64,000 nt of DNA from SZUA-318 sp964412015. Its GTDB lineage: Bacteria > Gemmatimonadota > Gemmatimonadetes > Longimicrobiales > Gaopeijiaceae. The stretch spans positions 62,001 through 126,000 of the forward strand of contig CAYPMO010000002.1 in assembly GCA_964412015.1 (NCBI GenBank), read 5' to 3'. A model generated the notes under the pieces. It was not told the origin of the DNA, did no database searches, and was given only the letters and a program-made list of their open reading frames with translations. Each line of letters starts with the position of its first letter. The first letter of the stretch is position 1. The position numbers and the translations under genes were made by a program. Below, in pieces: positions 19,401-28,052 of this stretch.

Positions 19401-19547
19401 TTCCTCTCGGCGGATGTGGTCGCGTTCCGCCGCCGCCTCGAAGAAGCAGGGCTATCGTATTTCCCCGACCTCGGCCTGGTCCCGCTCACGTCGGGTACCG
19501 TACCGCCTTCCTCCCCCCTAGCTCATCGGCCGCAAGGAGGCTCGTGA
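16413..19547 (+). CDS. secreted BNR/sortilin-type beta-propeller protein
   Basis: 1,044 residues with a signal peptide (residues 1-28, cleaved after GAQ). About 700 residues of propeller follow, with many Asp-box motifs of the form S-x-D-G-G-x-T-W (KTTDGGKTW, RSSDGGASW, VSEDGGRTF) and conserved patches shared by the large Gemmatimonadota/Bacteroidota VPS10/sortilin-like group (PRNIGPAGMSGRI, GTHGRAIWVLDDI). A C-terminal Ig-like and helical region fills about 800-1044. These proteins are often annotated as glycosyl hydrolases, but no catalytic acid pair can be assigned here. Likely extracytoplasmic, possibly peptidase- or glycan-associated. A paralogue lies at 59701. Confidence 0.85.
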   Translation: MTTLIARRLPPFALAAGLLLAPTVPLGAQTVDPALLSALRPRNIGPAGMSGRIAAVEVQPTDPGVIWVGAATGGVWKSTNAGTTFTPVFDGERVSSIGAIAVDPSAPDVVWVGTGEGNPRNSAGVGAGLYRTRDGGRTWELLGFERSERIHRIVVHPRDSDVVWVGVMGPAWSDGTERGVFKTTDGGKTWRRVLWENERTGVADLVMDPTNPLKLWAAMWEFRREPWFMTSGGPGSGLWVTYDGGESWKKYEEADGMPPGDLGRIGLAVSRSDPRVVYAIVEAAPSVLLRSSDGGASWRTVGAGPGVAERPFYYADIRVDPENENRVYNLGSGVRVSEDGGRTFRDLEGDVHPDMHALWIQPDDGRHLLLGTDGGVWESRDRGATWRLFENLPVGQFYHVSVDDAIPYNIYGGMQDNGSWRGPSDVWQVGGIRNAHWEEIGFGDGFNALVDPRDPSYGYAMSQAGNLHRFDLRNGERKSIRPWAPDGITLRFNWNAAIALDPFEVGTVYYGSQFVHKSPDRGHTWQVISPDLTTNDPAKQRQAESGGLTRENTGAENHTTLLTIAPSPVEREMIWAGSDDGKVHLTRAGGGTWDDLTGRIKGVPEGTWIPHIEPSRHAPGTAYVVFDDHRRGNWEAYLYRTRNFGRDWENIGRRRDIDGFLHTVEEDPVSPNLLFAGGELGLWVSLDQGESWFKWSHGFPSVPVTSLAVHPRDHDLVIGTHGRAIWVLDDIQPLRGLAESPDRSVEAVHVFEPPVAYLHSTAAVDGYHFSGDAMYRGAARTSGALLTFWVGADNVEAALVTVADRAGRPVRSFEVPATRGLNRVSWDLREDAPGAAGGGSTGRGGARAPEVLPGSYVVRITVGGVSAERPLSVLADPRVHVPPAERTEKREALRRALGLTARLAEVQERAEAVREGVRRLREALAGRDDETARVLCAAADTLEEGLAVAAGEEEVGRYRRSVLGLASSYDRPTEGQILDLRRMGEAVDRLVSRVNAFLSADVVAFRRRLEEAGLSYFPDLGLVPLTSGTVPPSSPLAHRPQGGS

Positions 19548-20467
19548 TGCTCCGCAACGCGCTACTCTGGGCCTCCACCAACGCGTTCCTCTCCGAGCGC
19601 CTGCCGCGATACGGATTCGTTCGTGCCGCGACTCGCCGCTTCATGCCGGGTGAGACCGTGGAGGATGGTCTTCGGGAGGCCGAACGGCTGAAGGGTGAGG
19701 GCGCGTCCGCCACGCTCACCCTTCTCGGCGAGCACGTTGCCACCGCTGCCGAGGCGGACGCGGTCATGGATCACTATCTCGGGGTCCTCGAGGCCGTGCG
19801 AGCGCGCGGGCTGGATACGGAGATCTCGGTGAAGCCGACGCAGCTCGGGCTGGATCTCGGCGCCGACGGCGCACGCCGACGCCTGGAGCGCATCGTCCGG
19901 GCTTGCGACCCGGGTGCGCTGGTGTGGGTGGACATGGAGTCGTCTTCGTACGTGGACACGACCCTCGAGCTCTTCCGCGCGGTGCGGGAGGACCATGAGA
20001 ACGTGGGGCTGTGCCTCCAGTCGTACCTCCGTCGGACCCCCGAAGACCTCGCGGCCCTGCTGCCGCTTCGGCCGGCGATCCGGGTGGTGAAGGGCGCGTA
20101 CAAGGAGGGGGCATCGGTGGCGTTTCCCCGAAAGGCGGACGTCGACGAGAACTTCCGCCGGTTGTCCGGCATGCTGCTGAAGGCGAGGGCCGAGGGCCGG
20201 GCGGGTCGCCCGGTGATCGGGACGCACGATCCTCGCATGATCGCCGAGGCGGGACGGATGGCACACGAGCTCGGTGTGGGCAGGGACGCATACGAGGTCT
20301 CCATGCTCTACGGGATCCAGACTGGTGAGCAGGAGCGGCTGGTGCGCACCGGGCATACGGTGCGGATCCTGATCTCCTATGGAACCGCCTGGTTCCCGTG
20401 GTACATGCGACGCCTGGCGGAGCGACCCGCCAACGTCTGGTTCGTCGTGAAGAACTTGATCCAGTGA
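19547..20467 (+). CDS. proline dehydrogenase (monofunctional)
   Basis: FAD-dependent oxidation of L-proline to pyrroline-5-carboxylate at the membrane. The 306-residue barrel contains the family blocks EISVKPTQLGL (near 85), IRVVKGAYKEG (near 182) and GTHDPR (near 225), and the substrate-binding tail YEVSMLYG (near 248). There is no aldehyde dehydrogenase domain, so the second step is encoded elsewhere. The start has AAGGAGG in front and overlaps the preceding stop; the MFS gene downstream overlaps by GTGA. Confidence 0.93.
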   Translation: MLRNALLWASTNAFLSERLPRYGFVRAATRRFMPGETVEDGLREAERLKGEGASATLTLLGEHVATAAEADAVMDHYLGVLEAVRARGLDTEISVKPTQLGLDLGADGARRRLERIVRACDPGALVWVDMESSSYVDTTLELFRAVREDHENVGLCLQSYLRRTPEDLAALLPLRPAIRVVKGAYKEGASVAFPRKADVDENFRRLSGMLLKARAEGRAGRPVIGTHDPRMIAEAGRMAHELGVGRDAYEVSMLYGIQTGEQERLVRTGHTVRILISYGTAWFPWYMRRLAERPANVWFVVKNLIQ

Positions 20468-21681
20468 ACGCCTCGGCCTCGTGGGGCCCGCGCCACGAGC
20501 CGCGCGACCGGGATCCCCGCCGATGGGGGATGCTGGCCCTGGTCTCCACGGCGATGCTGCTCGGGATGTCGGAATGGTTCACGGCAAGCGCGGTGGCCCC
20601 GGAGCTTCAGCTTCGCTGGAGCTTGAGCGCCAGCCAGGTCGGGTGGCTCACGGCGACCGTGCAGCTGGGGTTCGTCGGCGGGACCGCGGCGGCGGCGCTC
20701 CTCAACCTCGCCGACATCATCCCGGCACGGTGGTACTTCTCGGCCTCGGCACTCGCCGCCGCGCTAGCGAACGCGGCGGCGCTCTTCGTGCCCGGCTACG
20801 AGGGAGCCCTGGCCGCACGGTTTCTCACGGGCGCGTTCCTGGCCGGCGTGTATCCGCCCGGGATGAAGATGGTCGCGACCTGGTTCCGCTCCGAGCGCGG
20901 CGTCGCGATCGGCACCGTCGTCGGCGCGCTCACGGTGGGGAAGGCGACGCCCTGGCTGCTCAAGGCGGCCGAGGGCGCGGGCATTACGACCGTGGTGCTG
21001 GGAGCCTCGACGGCCGGGCTCCTGGCCGCCGCGATGGCGGCCGCGTTCTACCGGGACGGACCCTACGCGTTCGGGCGCCGGCCGTTCTCCTGGGGGCTCG
21101 TCGCGCGCATCCTGCGGGATCGCCCGACCATGCTCGCGACAGGGGGATATCTGGGACACATGTGGGAGCTGTACGCGATGTGGACCTGGGTCCCCGCCTT
21201 CCTGCTCGCCGCCGCCGCACGCACGGGCGTCGGCGAACGGGCAGGTGACCTGGTCGCGTTCGGCGCGATCGCGGTCGGCGGTCTCGGGTGCGTGTGGGGG
21301 GGCGTGGCGGCGGATCGTATCGGGAGACACCGCGTGGTGACGCTCGCGATGGCCGCGAGCGGCGCCTGCTCGCTCGTCGTCGGAGCGCTCTTCGCCGCGC
21401 CTTTCGCGCTGCTCGCGGTCACGACGTGGGTTTGGGGCTTCTTCGTGGTGGCCGACTCCGCTCAATTCTCGGCGCTCGTCACCGAGGTCGCGCCTTCCGA
21501 CGCAGTGGGCACCGCGCTGACGCTCCAGACGTCGATGGGCTTCCTTCTCACGATGGCGACGATCCAGGGAGTCCCCGCCATGGTGGACGCGTTCGGATGG
21601 CCGTGGGCATTTCCGCTCTTGGCGCTCGGGCCGGCGGCGGGCATCGCCTCCATACGCAGGCTGGCCCGTCTGCAGGGGTGA
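20464..21681 (+). CDS. MFS transporter
   Basis: Major facilitator with about twelve hydrophobic helices in 405 residues. The typical loop 2-3 motif is weak, but the repeat in the second half (GVAADRIGRHRVV, near 282) is clear. Resembles the CynX/NNP-like anion and drug families; substrate unknown. The GTG start overlaps the proline dehydrogenase stop (GTGA), so a role in proline or related amino-acid traffic is suggested by context only. Confidence 0.85.
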   Translation: MNASASWGPRHEPRDRDPRRWGMLALVSTAMLLGMSEWFTASAVAPELQLRWSLSASQVGWLTATVQLGFVGGTAAAALLNLADIIPARWYFSASALAAALANAAALFVPGYEGALAARFLTGAFLAGVYPPGMKMVATWFRSERGVAIGTVVGALTVGKATPWLLKAAEGAGITTVVLGASTAGLLAAAMAAAFYRDGPYAFGRRPFSWGLVARILRDRPTMLATGGYLGHMWELYAMWTWVPAFLLAAAARTGVGERAGDLVAFGAIAVGGLGCVWGGVAADRIGRHRVVTLAMAASGACSLVVGALFAAPFALLAVTTWVWGFFVVADSAQFSALVTEVAPSDAVGTALTLQTSMGFLLTMATIQGVPAMVDAFGWPWAFPLLALGPAAGIASIRRLARLQG

Positions 21682-21762
21682 CGGGCGCGGGAACTTCCCC
21701 CCTTGACGCCATCCCGTTCCACGCGCCGATTGCCGCGACGCGCCTTCACTCGGGGAGAAGAC

Positions 21763-23013
21763 ATGCTCCACCTCGCGATCGCCATCGGCTTGGTGCTGGG
21801 GTTGGGGTTGGGCCTGATGGCGTCCGTCACGGGCTCCACCCTCCTCCTCGCCGTGGCCGAAGCGTCCGCTCCGCTCGGTACGGCGTTCATGAACGCGATC
21901 CGGATGGTCGTGATCCCGTTGGTCATGGCCGTGGTCTTCTCCGGCGTGGCGAAGCTGGGTGATCCGCGTAAGCTCGGCCGCCTGGGCGGCTTCACGGTGC
22001 TCTTCTTCTGGGCCAGCCAGATCCCGGGAATCCTGCTCGGGATGGGGACCATGCGCCTGGGTCTGGTCTTCGCGCCCGACGTCACCGTTCCGGAAGCGGC
22101 GGCGCAGGAGGCGCCGGAGCTCCCCGGGCTCGTCGAGTTCCTCGTGAGTCTGATTCCTCCCAATCCGTTCGCTGCCGCGTCGTCGGGCACCCTGCTCCCC
22201 CTCATCGTGTTCACCGTGCTGGTGGCGGCCGCTGCGGGCGCCCTGGACGTCGCCCCGCGCACCCGGCTCGTCGAGTTCTCCGACGCGGTCGGCGCGGCGC
22301 TCGTGAAGCTCGTCCACTGGATTCTGTGGACGGCGCCCGTGGGGGTCTTCGGCCTCGCGGCTCCGGTGACCGCGCACCTCGGGTGGGCGCTCCTGGGCAG
22401 CCTCGCCGTGTTCATCGTGTCGGTGATCGTCGGCCTGGCTGTCATGGTGGGAGTCCTCTATCTCCCCCTCCTCCGGCTGGTCGCGCATCTCGGGCCGAAG
22501 CGATACCTGGCCGGGACGTTCGGCAGCGCCGCGGTGGGCTTCTCGACCACCTCGAGCGTTGCCGCGCTCCCGGTGATGCTCGAGGAGGCCCAGGCGAAGC
22601 TCGGCGTCAGGCCGGCCGTGGCCACGTTGGTCCTGCCGCTCGCGGTGTCCATGTACCGCCCCGGAAGCGTGGTCTTCCAAGGAGCGGCGGTGGTCTTCCT
22701 CGCCCACCTGTACGCGGTGCCGCTCCCCGCGGCGGCCCTGGGCGGAGCGCTCCTGGCCACATTCCTGGTGTCCTTGACGGTTCCTCCTGTGCCGAGCGGC
22801 TCGGTGGTGACGCTGGCGCCCGCGCTGGACGCCGTCGGGGTTCCCCTCTCGGGCCTGGCGATCCTGTTGGGCGTGGATCGGATCCCGGACATGTTCCGCA
22901 CCGCGGTCAACGTGCAGGGGCACGTCGCGACGGCCGTGATCGTCGACGGCTGGATGGGGGACGACGAGGCGGAGGGACCGGCCGGGTCGCCGGCGCGCGC
23001 CGGAAACGTTTGA
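21763..23013 (+). CDS. DAACS-family (GltP-like) carrier with altered ion-binding motifs
   Basis: Eight-helix plus two-hairpin architecture of the dicarboxylate/amino acid:cation symporters, 416 residues. HP1 reads GFSTTSSVAALP and TM8 reads DRIPDMFRTAVNVQG. The TM7 NMDGT motif, whose Asn and Asp help coordinate Na+ in GltPh, is SMYRPG at 296-301, and the TM8 Asp that follows NV-x-G is His387. These changes suggest altered or absent Na+ coupling. The start has GGGGAG at good spacing. Fold call strong, substrate and coupling unknown. Confidence 0.87.
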   Translation: MLHLAIAIGLVLGLGLGLMASVTGSTLLLAVAEASAPLGTAFMNAIRMVVIPLVMAVVFSGVAKLGDPRKLGRLGGFTVLFFWASQIPGILLGMGTMRLGLVFAPDVTVPEAAAQEAPELPGLVEFLVSLIPPNPFAAASSGTLLPLIVFTVLVAAAAGALDVAPRTRLVEFSDAVGAALVKLVHWILWTAPVGVFGLAAPVTAHLGWALLGSLAVFIVSVIVGLAVMVGVLYLPLLRLVAHLGPKRYLAGTFGSAAVGFSTTSSVAALPVMLEEAQAKLGVRPAVATLVLPLAVSMYRPGSVVFQGAAVVFLAHLYAVPLPAAALGGALLATFLVSLTVPPVPSGSVVTLAPALDAVGVPLSGLAILLGVDRIPDMFRTAVNVQGHVATAVIVDGWMGDDEAEGPAGSPARAGNV

Positions 23014-23091
23014 CTGCCCCCGGGAACGCCTCCTAAGTTGCCCAAATTACTCCTGGGTGTGGCTGTTCATTTTCAGCACGAGGTTCATTTT

Positions 23092-25872
23092 ATGCACGCT
23101 CAGCGTTCGGCCGGGTTTGTTTGCGCCCTCGTCGCCCTGGCCGTTGTCGCGGCGCCGGCCGCCGCGCAACAGGGGTTCCTTGCCGGGCGAATCACGGATG
23201 TCGGCTCGGGCGAGCCCGTGGCTTCGGCTCAGCTCCAGTTCGTCGGCGGGCCGACGGCGACCGGCGGTCTCACGGACAGCGACGGCGCGTTCCGCTTCCA
23301 GCTCGCTCCCGGCACCTATTCAATCGTCGTCGAGCGCATCGGGTTCCGCAGCGAGCGCTTCGCGGGCATCCGGGTGAGCGCCGGCGAGACGACCGCGTAC
23401 GACATCCAACTGACCTCGATGGCGTTGGCGCTCGACGGGATCGTCGTCTCCGCTTCCAGGGGCAGGGCGGAGAAGTCGACCGAGGCCCCTGCCACCGTGT
23501 ATACCGTATCGTCGGTCGAGATCAGCGAGCGGCCCGTGACCACCCCGGTCGACTACATCAGGTCGGCGCCGGGCGTGGACGTCATCTCGCATGGAATCCA
23601 GGCGACGAACGTCGTGGTCCGGGGCTTCAACAACATCTTCTCCGGCGCCCTCCACATGCTCTCGGATTACCGCCTGGCCGGCGTTCCGAACCTGAGGGTG
23701 AACCTCATGCACTTCGTGCCGTCCACGGAGCAGGATCTCGATCGCGTGGAAGTGGTGCTCGGGCCGGGATCCGCGCTCTACGGTCCCAACACCGCCAACG
23801 GCGTGGTGCACATGCTGACCAGGTCACCCCTGGACGCGCAGGGAACCTCGATGATGCTGGGCGCGGGGGAGCGCAGCGTCTTCCAGGGCTCGTTCCGCTC
23901 GGCGTTCCTGCTCGGGAACGACCTGGGATTCAAGATCTCCGGACAGTTCCTCCGCGGCGACGAGTGGCCGTTCCGGGACTCGACCGAGGTGGCCAATCGC
24001 GCCGCGGCGGACGCGAACTCCCAGCTATGCATCAACGACAAGATGCTCCGGGGCCTGTCGGCCGCCGAGGCCGCGACCGCCTGCGACCGCATCGGGATCC
24101 GTCACTACGACACCGAGCGCTACGGGCTCGAGGCCAGGGCCGACTGGAGATTCGCCGAGAACGGCACGTTCGTGGCAACGTACGGGCGTACCGGTTCGAC
24201 GGGGATCGAGCTCACGGGCCTCGGCGCCGGCCAGACAGGCGATTGGGTGTACGAGTTCTACCAGGCCCGCCTCCGGTACGACCGGTTCTTCGCGCAGGCC
24301 TACCTGAACGCGAGCAACGCGGGGGAGACCTACCTCCTGAACAGCGGCGTTCCGCTGGTAGACCACTCGAAGCTCTACGTGGCGCAGCTCCAGCACGGCT
24401 TCGCGGTCGCGAACGGACGCCAGGACTTCACGTACGGCTTCGATTTCCTCGGCACTCGCCCCCAGACGGACGGGATGATCAACGGCTCGTACGAGACCAA
24501 CGACAACCTGGACGAGTGGGGTGTGTACCTGCAATCGAAGACCGCGCTGAGCGATCGGCTGGATCTCATCCTCGCCGGGCGCTTCGACAGCCACTCGGTC
24601 ATCGAGCACAAGGTGTTCTCGCCGCGGGCGGCGCTCGTGTTCCAGCCCGTGGAGGAACAGAGCCTGCGCGTATCGTACAACCGCGCCTACTCGGCTCCCT
24701 CCACCCTGAACTACTTCCTCGACATCCAGAACGGGTTCGCCTCCCCCGAGCTGGCTCCGCTCGGCTATGGCCTCCGTGGCTTCGGCACCGGGCGCCAGGG
24801 CTGGTCGGTGTCCAACCCCGACGGCTCCCTCAAGGGCTTCCGCTCACCGTTCAACCCCGCGGGGCCGTCGGCGATGGTGCCCATGGCGGGAACGACGGCG
24901 TTCTGGCAGGCGGCCGTCAGCGTGGTCAACGCTCAGCACTCGCTCGGCGCCCTCTTCCCCGTCCTGGCGGGCCTCACGCCCGCGCCCGGGTCGATCGGCA
25001 CCATGCTGTACAACCCCCAGACGAAATCGTTGACGCCGCTGTCCCAGGCCGAGCTGGATCCCATGCCCAGCATCGAGCAGAGCAATGCGGAGTCGGTCGA
25101 GTTGGGCTGGACCGGGATCATCGACCAGCGGCTGAAGATCTCGGCGGATGTCTACCGCACGACGCAGAACAACTTCGTCTCGCCGCTCCTCGTCCAGACT
25201 CCGCTCGTGATGTTCAACGGGCAGGACGTCGGCGCGTTCATCCAGGGTCCGATCGTGGCCGCTCTTACCCAGGCCTACATGGCGGCGGGAATGCCCCAGG
25301 CGCAGGCGCAGCAAAAGGCCGCAGCCGACGCGACGGTCCTGGTTCCGCAGATCGCCGAGGGCGTCGCCAGGGTTCCGATCGGCGTGGTGTCCTCGCCGGA
25401 GATTCCGGGCGGTACCGACGTGATCGTCTCGTATCGGAACGTCGGCGACCTGACGCTTTGGGGGGCGGACCTGGCCTTCCAGTGGTTCGTCACCGACGCG
25501 TGGAGCCTGACCGGGACGTATTCGCACGTCTCGGACGACATGTTCGAGATCAAGGACGGCGACCCGATCGCCCTCAACGCGCCCAGCCGGAAGGGTTCGG
25601 TCGGCATCGCCTACCGTAACGTGGCGCAGGGGTTGAACGCGGAAGCGCGCATGCGCTTCAACAATTCGTTCCCGGCCGTCTCGGCGGGCTTCGGGGGCAA
25701 CGTGCCCTCGGCGTCGATCGTCGATGTCAACATGGGCTATCGGCTGCCGAACACCAACGCGAGCGTGCAGCTCGCGGTGACCAACCTGTTCGGGAGCCAG
25801 AACCAGAGTTTCATCGGGGTGCCGGACATCGGCCGGCTCGCGATGCTCCGCATGAAGTACGACCTCTTCTGA
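23092..25872 (+). CDS. TonB-dependent receptor with N-terminal carboxypeptidase-regulatory-like domain
   Basis: Outer membrane active transporter of 926 residues. Order: signal peptide (1-26, VVAAPAAAQQ), CarboxypepD_reg-like Ig domain (about 28-108, GRITDVGSGEPVASAQL), plug (about 125-245, with VVVRGFNNIFSG and the ALYGPNTANGVVHM pattern), then the 22-strand barrel ending in YDLF with the terminal aromatic typical of BamA substrates. A long Ala/Gln-rich loop near 735-770 is unusual. Substrate not predictable. A strong terminator follows directly. Confidence 0.93.
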   Translation: MHAQRSAGFVCALVALAVVAAPAAAQQGFLAGRITDVGSGEPVASAQLQFVGGPTATGGLTDSDGAFRFQLAPGTYSIVVERIGFRSERFAGIRVSAGETTAYDIQLTSMALALDGIVVSASRGRAEKSTEAPATVYTVSSVEISERPVTTPVDYIRSAPGVDVISHGIQATNVVVRGFNNIFSGALHMLSDYRLAGVPNLRVNLMHFVPSTEQDLDRVEVVLGPGSALYGPNTANGVVHMLTRSPLDAQGTSMMLGAGERSVFQGSFRSAFLLGNDLGFKISGQFLRGDEWPFRDSTEVANRAAADANSQLCINDKMLRGLSAAEAATACDRIGIRHYDTERYGLEARADWRFAENGTFVATYGRTGSTGIELTGLGAGQTGDWVYEFYQARLRYDRFFAQAYLNASNAGETYLLNSGVPLVDHSKLYVAQLQHGFAVANGRQDFTYGFDFLGTRPQTDGMINGSYETNDNLDEWGVYLQSKTALSDRLDLILAGRFDSHSVIEHKVFSPRAALVFQPVEEQSLRVSYNRAYSAPSTLNYFLDIQNGFASPELAPLGYGLRGFGTGRQGWSVSNPDGSLKGFRSPFNPAGPSAMVPMAGTTAFWQAAVSVVNAQHSLGALFPVLAGLTPAPGSIGTMLYNPQTKSLTPLSQAELDPMPSIEQSNAESVELGWTGIIDQRLKISADVYRTTQNNFVSPLLVQTPLVMFNGQDVGAFIQGPIVAALTQAYMAAGMPQAQAQQKAAADATVLVPQIAEGVARVPIGVVSSPEIPGGTDVIVSYRNVGDLTLWGADLAFQWFVTDAWSLTGTYSHVSDDMFEIKDGDPIALNAPSRKGSVGIAYRNVAQGLNAEARMRFNNSFPAVSAGFGGNVPSASIVDVNMGYRLPNTNASVQLAVTNLFGSQNQSFIGVPDIGRLAMLRMKYDLF

Positions 25873-25919
25873 GGGAGGTCACATGGCGCGCGTAGCGGCG
25901 CCGTCGAGCAGTGGGGCCT

Positions 25920-25950
25920 GCGGCCCGGCCGGTTCGTTCGGCCGGGCCGC
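25920..25950 (+). terminator. strong hairpin terminator after the TonB receptor gene
   Basis: A perfect 12-bp stem (GCGGCCCGGCCG paired with CGGCCGGGCCGC) with a 7-nt loop is followed by TTGCATT. It lies 48 bp past the stop codon, before the thioredoxin gene. Confidence 0.75.
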
Positions 25951-26010
25951 TTGCATTGGGATGCATGCGATCGAAGTATATCAGCGAGCCGGGCCGTGAA
26001 GGAGGAGCCT

Positions 26011-26460
26011 GTGTCCGATTCCGAAGCCGTGAGCCCTCTGACCCTCCGCTGCGGCTTCTGCCTCACCATGAACAGGGTGGACCTGGCGAGGGCCGCCCAA
26101 CGTCCTTCCTGTGGTGAGTGCGGGCGCCCGATCCTCCTGGACCGCCCGGTGAAGGTCGCGGAGGAGGACTTCGACAAGACCGTGCTGGGTGCGACGGCGC
26201 CGGTCCTCGTCGACTTCTACGCGGACTGGTGCGGACCTTGCCGAATGATCGCACCCCTGCTGGACGAGATCGCGCAAGAGCATATCGGGCGGCTGCTCGT
26301 TGTACGGGTGGACACCGATCGTGCGTCCGGGGTCGCCGGGCGCTTCGGTGTCAGAGGAATTCCCACACTCGTGGTGTTCAACAGAGGCGTGGAGGAAGGA
26401 CGGAGTGTGGGCTTCGATCCCAAACGACTCCGTGAGTTGGCCAAGGAGGCAGTCCTGTGA
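26011..26460 (+). CDS. trxC: thioredoxin with N-terminal zinc-ribbon (TrxC type)
   Basis: Cytoplasmic disulphide reductase of the Trx2 group. The N-terminal zinc site is two CxxC pairs (Cys14/17 and Cys34/37); the thioredoxin fold starts near 50 and carries WCGPC with redox Cys74 and Cys77 and the cis-Pro in GIPTLVVF. 149 residues, typical for TrxC. The GTG start is favoured by GGAGGAG six bases upstream. The argR gene overlaps its stop by GTGA, an unusual pairing of redox and arginine control. Confidence 0.92.
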   Translation: MSDSEAVSPLTLRCGFCLTMNRVDLARAAQRPSCGECGRPILLDRPVKVAEEDFDKTVLGATAPVLVDFYADWCGPCRMIAPLLDEIAQEHIGRLLVVRVDTDRASGVAGRFGVRGIPTLVVFNRGVEEGRSVGFDPKRLRELAKEAVL

Positions 26461-26915
26461 GCAAGCGGGCGAGACAGGGGATGATCCTCGAGATCATCAA
26501 GCACCACCGGGTCGCGAGCCAGGAGGCACTGAGGGAATATCTCCAGGGGCGGGGTACCGACGTCACGCAGGCGACGCTCTCCCGCGACATCCGGGAGATG
26601 CGCCTGGTGAAGATCCCCGACGCGGACGGGATGTCGCACTACTCGCTCCCGGAAGAATGGGAGAGTACACCCCCACTCCAGACCCTGCTTCCGACGCTCT
26701 TCCAGAGCGCCGAAGGCGTGGGGAACTTCCTCGTGCTCAAGACCTTGAAGGGCGGGGCGCAGGCCGTCGCCCTGGGCATCGACTGGGAGGAATGGCCGGA
26801 GGTGGTGGGCACGCTCGCCGGGGACGACACGATCCTGATCATCCTCCGTGAGCTCAAGAAGGTGCCCATCATCCGGGACCGTCTCGAAACCATGGCCGGC
26901 GCGCACTCGACCTGA
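26457..26915 (+). CDS. argR: arginine repressor ArgR
   Basis: Hexameric, L-arginine-sensing regulator of arginine metabolism. An N-terminal winged helix (1-70; ATLSRDIREMRLVKI is the family DNA-recognition block) and a C-terminal arginine-binding and oligomerisation domain (about 80-150; GTLAGDDTILIILR) give 152 residues, the standard size. The GTG start overlaps the thioredoxin stop. The arginine biosynthetic genes start 125 bp downstream behind an ARG-box-like palindrome, so local autoregulation of the block is likely. Confidence 0.94.
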   Translation: MSKRARQGMILEIIKHHRVASQEALREYLQGRGTDVTQATLSRDIREMRLVKIPDADGMSHYSLPEEWESTPPLQTLLPTLFQSAEGVGNFLVLKTLKGGAQAVALGIDWEEWPEVVGTLAGDDTILIILRELKKVPIIRDRLETMAGAHST

Positions 26916-27004
26916 TCGCCAGGTGCCCAGCGTATGCAGGCCCCTCGGTATCCTTCAGGCTACCGTAGGCGTGTGCGAAACGCCTTGCCTCAACGCCTGG
27001 GAGC

Positions 27005-27039
27005 TTGACGGGTTCTGAGGACGAGCTGCATAATAATGC
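27005..27039 (+). promoter_or_regulatory. argC promoter with ARG-box-like palindrome
   Basis: TTGACG (27005-27010) and CATAAT (27029-27034) are 18 bp apart. The -10 lies inside the inverted repeat GCAT-AATA-ATGC (27028-27039), which resembles an ARG-box half-site pair. The predicted transcription start falls at or next to the argC ATG at 27041. Confidence 0.5.
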
Positions 27040-27040
27040 G

Positions 27041-28003
27041 ATGCAAAGGTATGACTCGCGCACTTTCGCGGTCGGTGTCGTCGGGGCGACCGGGTACACG
27101 GGCCTCGAGGTCTTGCGCGTCCTTCGCGGCCACGGAGGCGTGGAGGTCCACTTCGCCACGTCGGAGGGAAGCGCGGGCGCACCGTCCGGGATTCCGGGCC
27201 TCGCCCTCGTCGCGGGCGATGACGCCCCGCTGGACTCGGTGGATCTCGTCTTCCTCTGCCTCCCGCACGGCAAGGCGATCGAATGGGCGGAGCGCGTCGG
27301 TGCGGCCGGAGCGAAGGTCGTGGACCTCACCGCCGACCATCGCCCAGGGTCGGGACGCGAGCACGGGTGGATCTACGGGATCGCGGACCTGAGGGCGCGC
27401 GAGATCGCCGGCGCTTCCCTGGTGGCGAACCCGGGGTGCTATCCGACGGGAGTCCAGCTCGCTCTCCATCGCCTGGTGGAGGGCGACATGATCCGGCGGG
27501 ACGCGACGGTCGTGGTGAACGCGGCTTCGGGCGTCACCGGCGCGGGCCGCACCCCGAGGCGCGAGCTCCTGTTCGCGGAGGTGGTGTCCGATTATCGGGC
27601 CTATTCGACCGGAAACGTACACCGGCACCTGCCGGAGATGCGCGCGACCCTCCCGGGCTTGGCGCTCCTCTTCCAGCCGCACCTCATCCCGGTGGCCAGG
27701 GGAATCCTGGAGACGATCTATGTTCCGGTCGCTTCGGGCGTGAACGCGGCGGCGATCCGCGACGCGTGGCGGAACGCGTACGCCGGCGCCGCGACCCTGG
27801 AGGTCAGCGATGGCACGCCGACCCTCGCGGAGACCGTGGGGACCGACCGCCTCGTGCTCGGCGCCTCGGACAACGCCGGCATCCCCGACATGGTGACAGT
27901 GATGGTCGCGTTCGACAACCTGGGCAAGGGAGCCGCGGGCCAGGCGATCCACAACATGAACCTCATGTTGAGCTTCGACCCCGCCCGGGGTCTACGTTGC
28001 TGA
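27041..28003 (+). CDS. argC: N-acetyl-gamma-glutamyl-phosphate reductase
   Basis: NADPH-dependent reduction of N-acetylglutamyl phosphate in arginine synthesis. The dinucleotide motif GATGYTG is at 15-21 and the catalytic cysteine is Cys133 in ANPGCYPTG; the HRH-type block GNVHRHLPEM follows. 320 residues. No ribosome-binding site precedes the ATG, consistent with a leaderless message (see the promoter entry). First of argC-argD-argH; argB, argJ, argF and argG are not in the window. Confidence 0.94.
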   Translation: MQRYDSRTFAVGVVGATGYTGLEVLRVLRGHGGVEVHFATSEGSAGAPSGIPGLALVAGDDAPLDSVDLVFLCLPHGKAIEWAERVGAAGAKVVDLTADHRPGSGREHGWIYGIADLRAREIAGASLVANPGCYPTGVQLALHRLVEGDMIRRDATVVVNAASGVTGAGRTPRRELLFAEVVSDYRAYSTGNVHRHLPEMRATLPGLALLFQPHLIPVARGILETIYVPVASGVNAAAIRDAWRNAYAGAATLEVSDGTPTLAETVGTDRLVLGASDNAGIPDMVTVMVAFDNLGKGAAGQAIHNMNLMLSFDPARGLRC

Positions 28004-28052
28004 GCGTCGTCGAGGGCGAGATACTGCGATCCACGATCGGAGGAGGAAAGGC

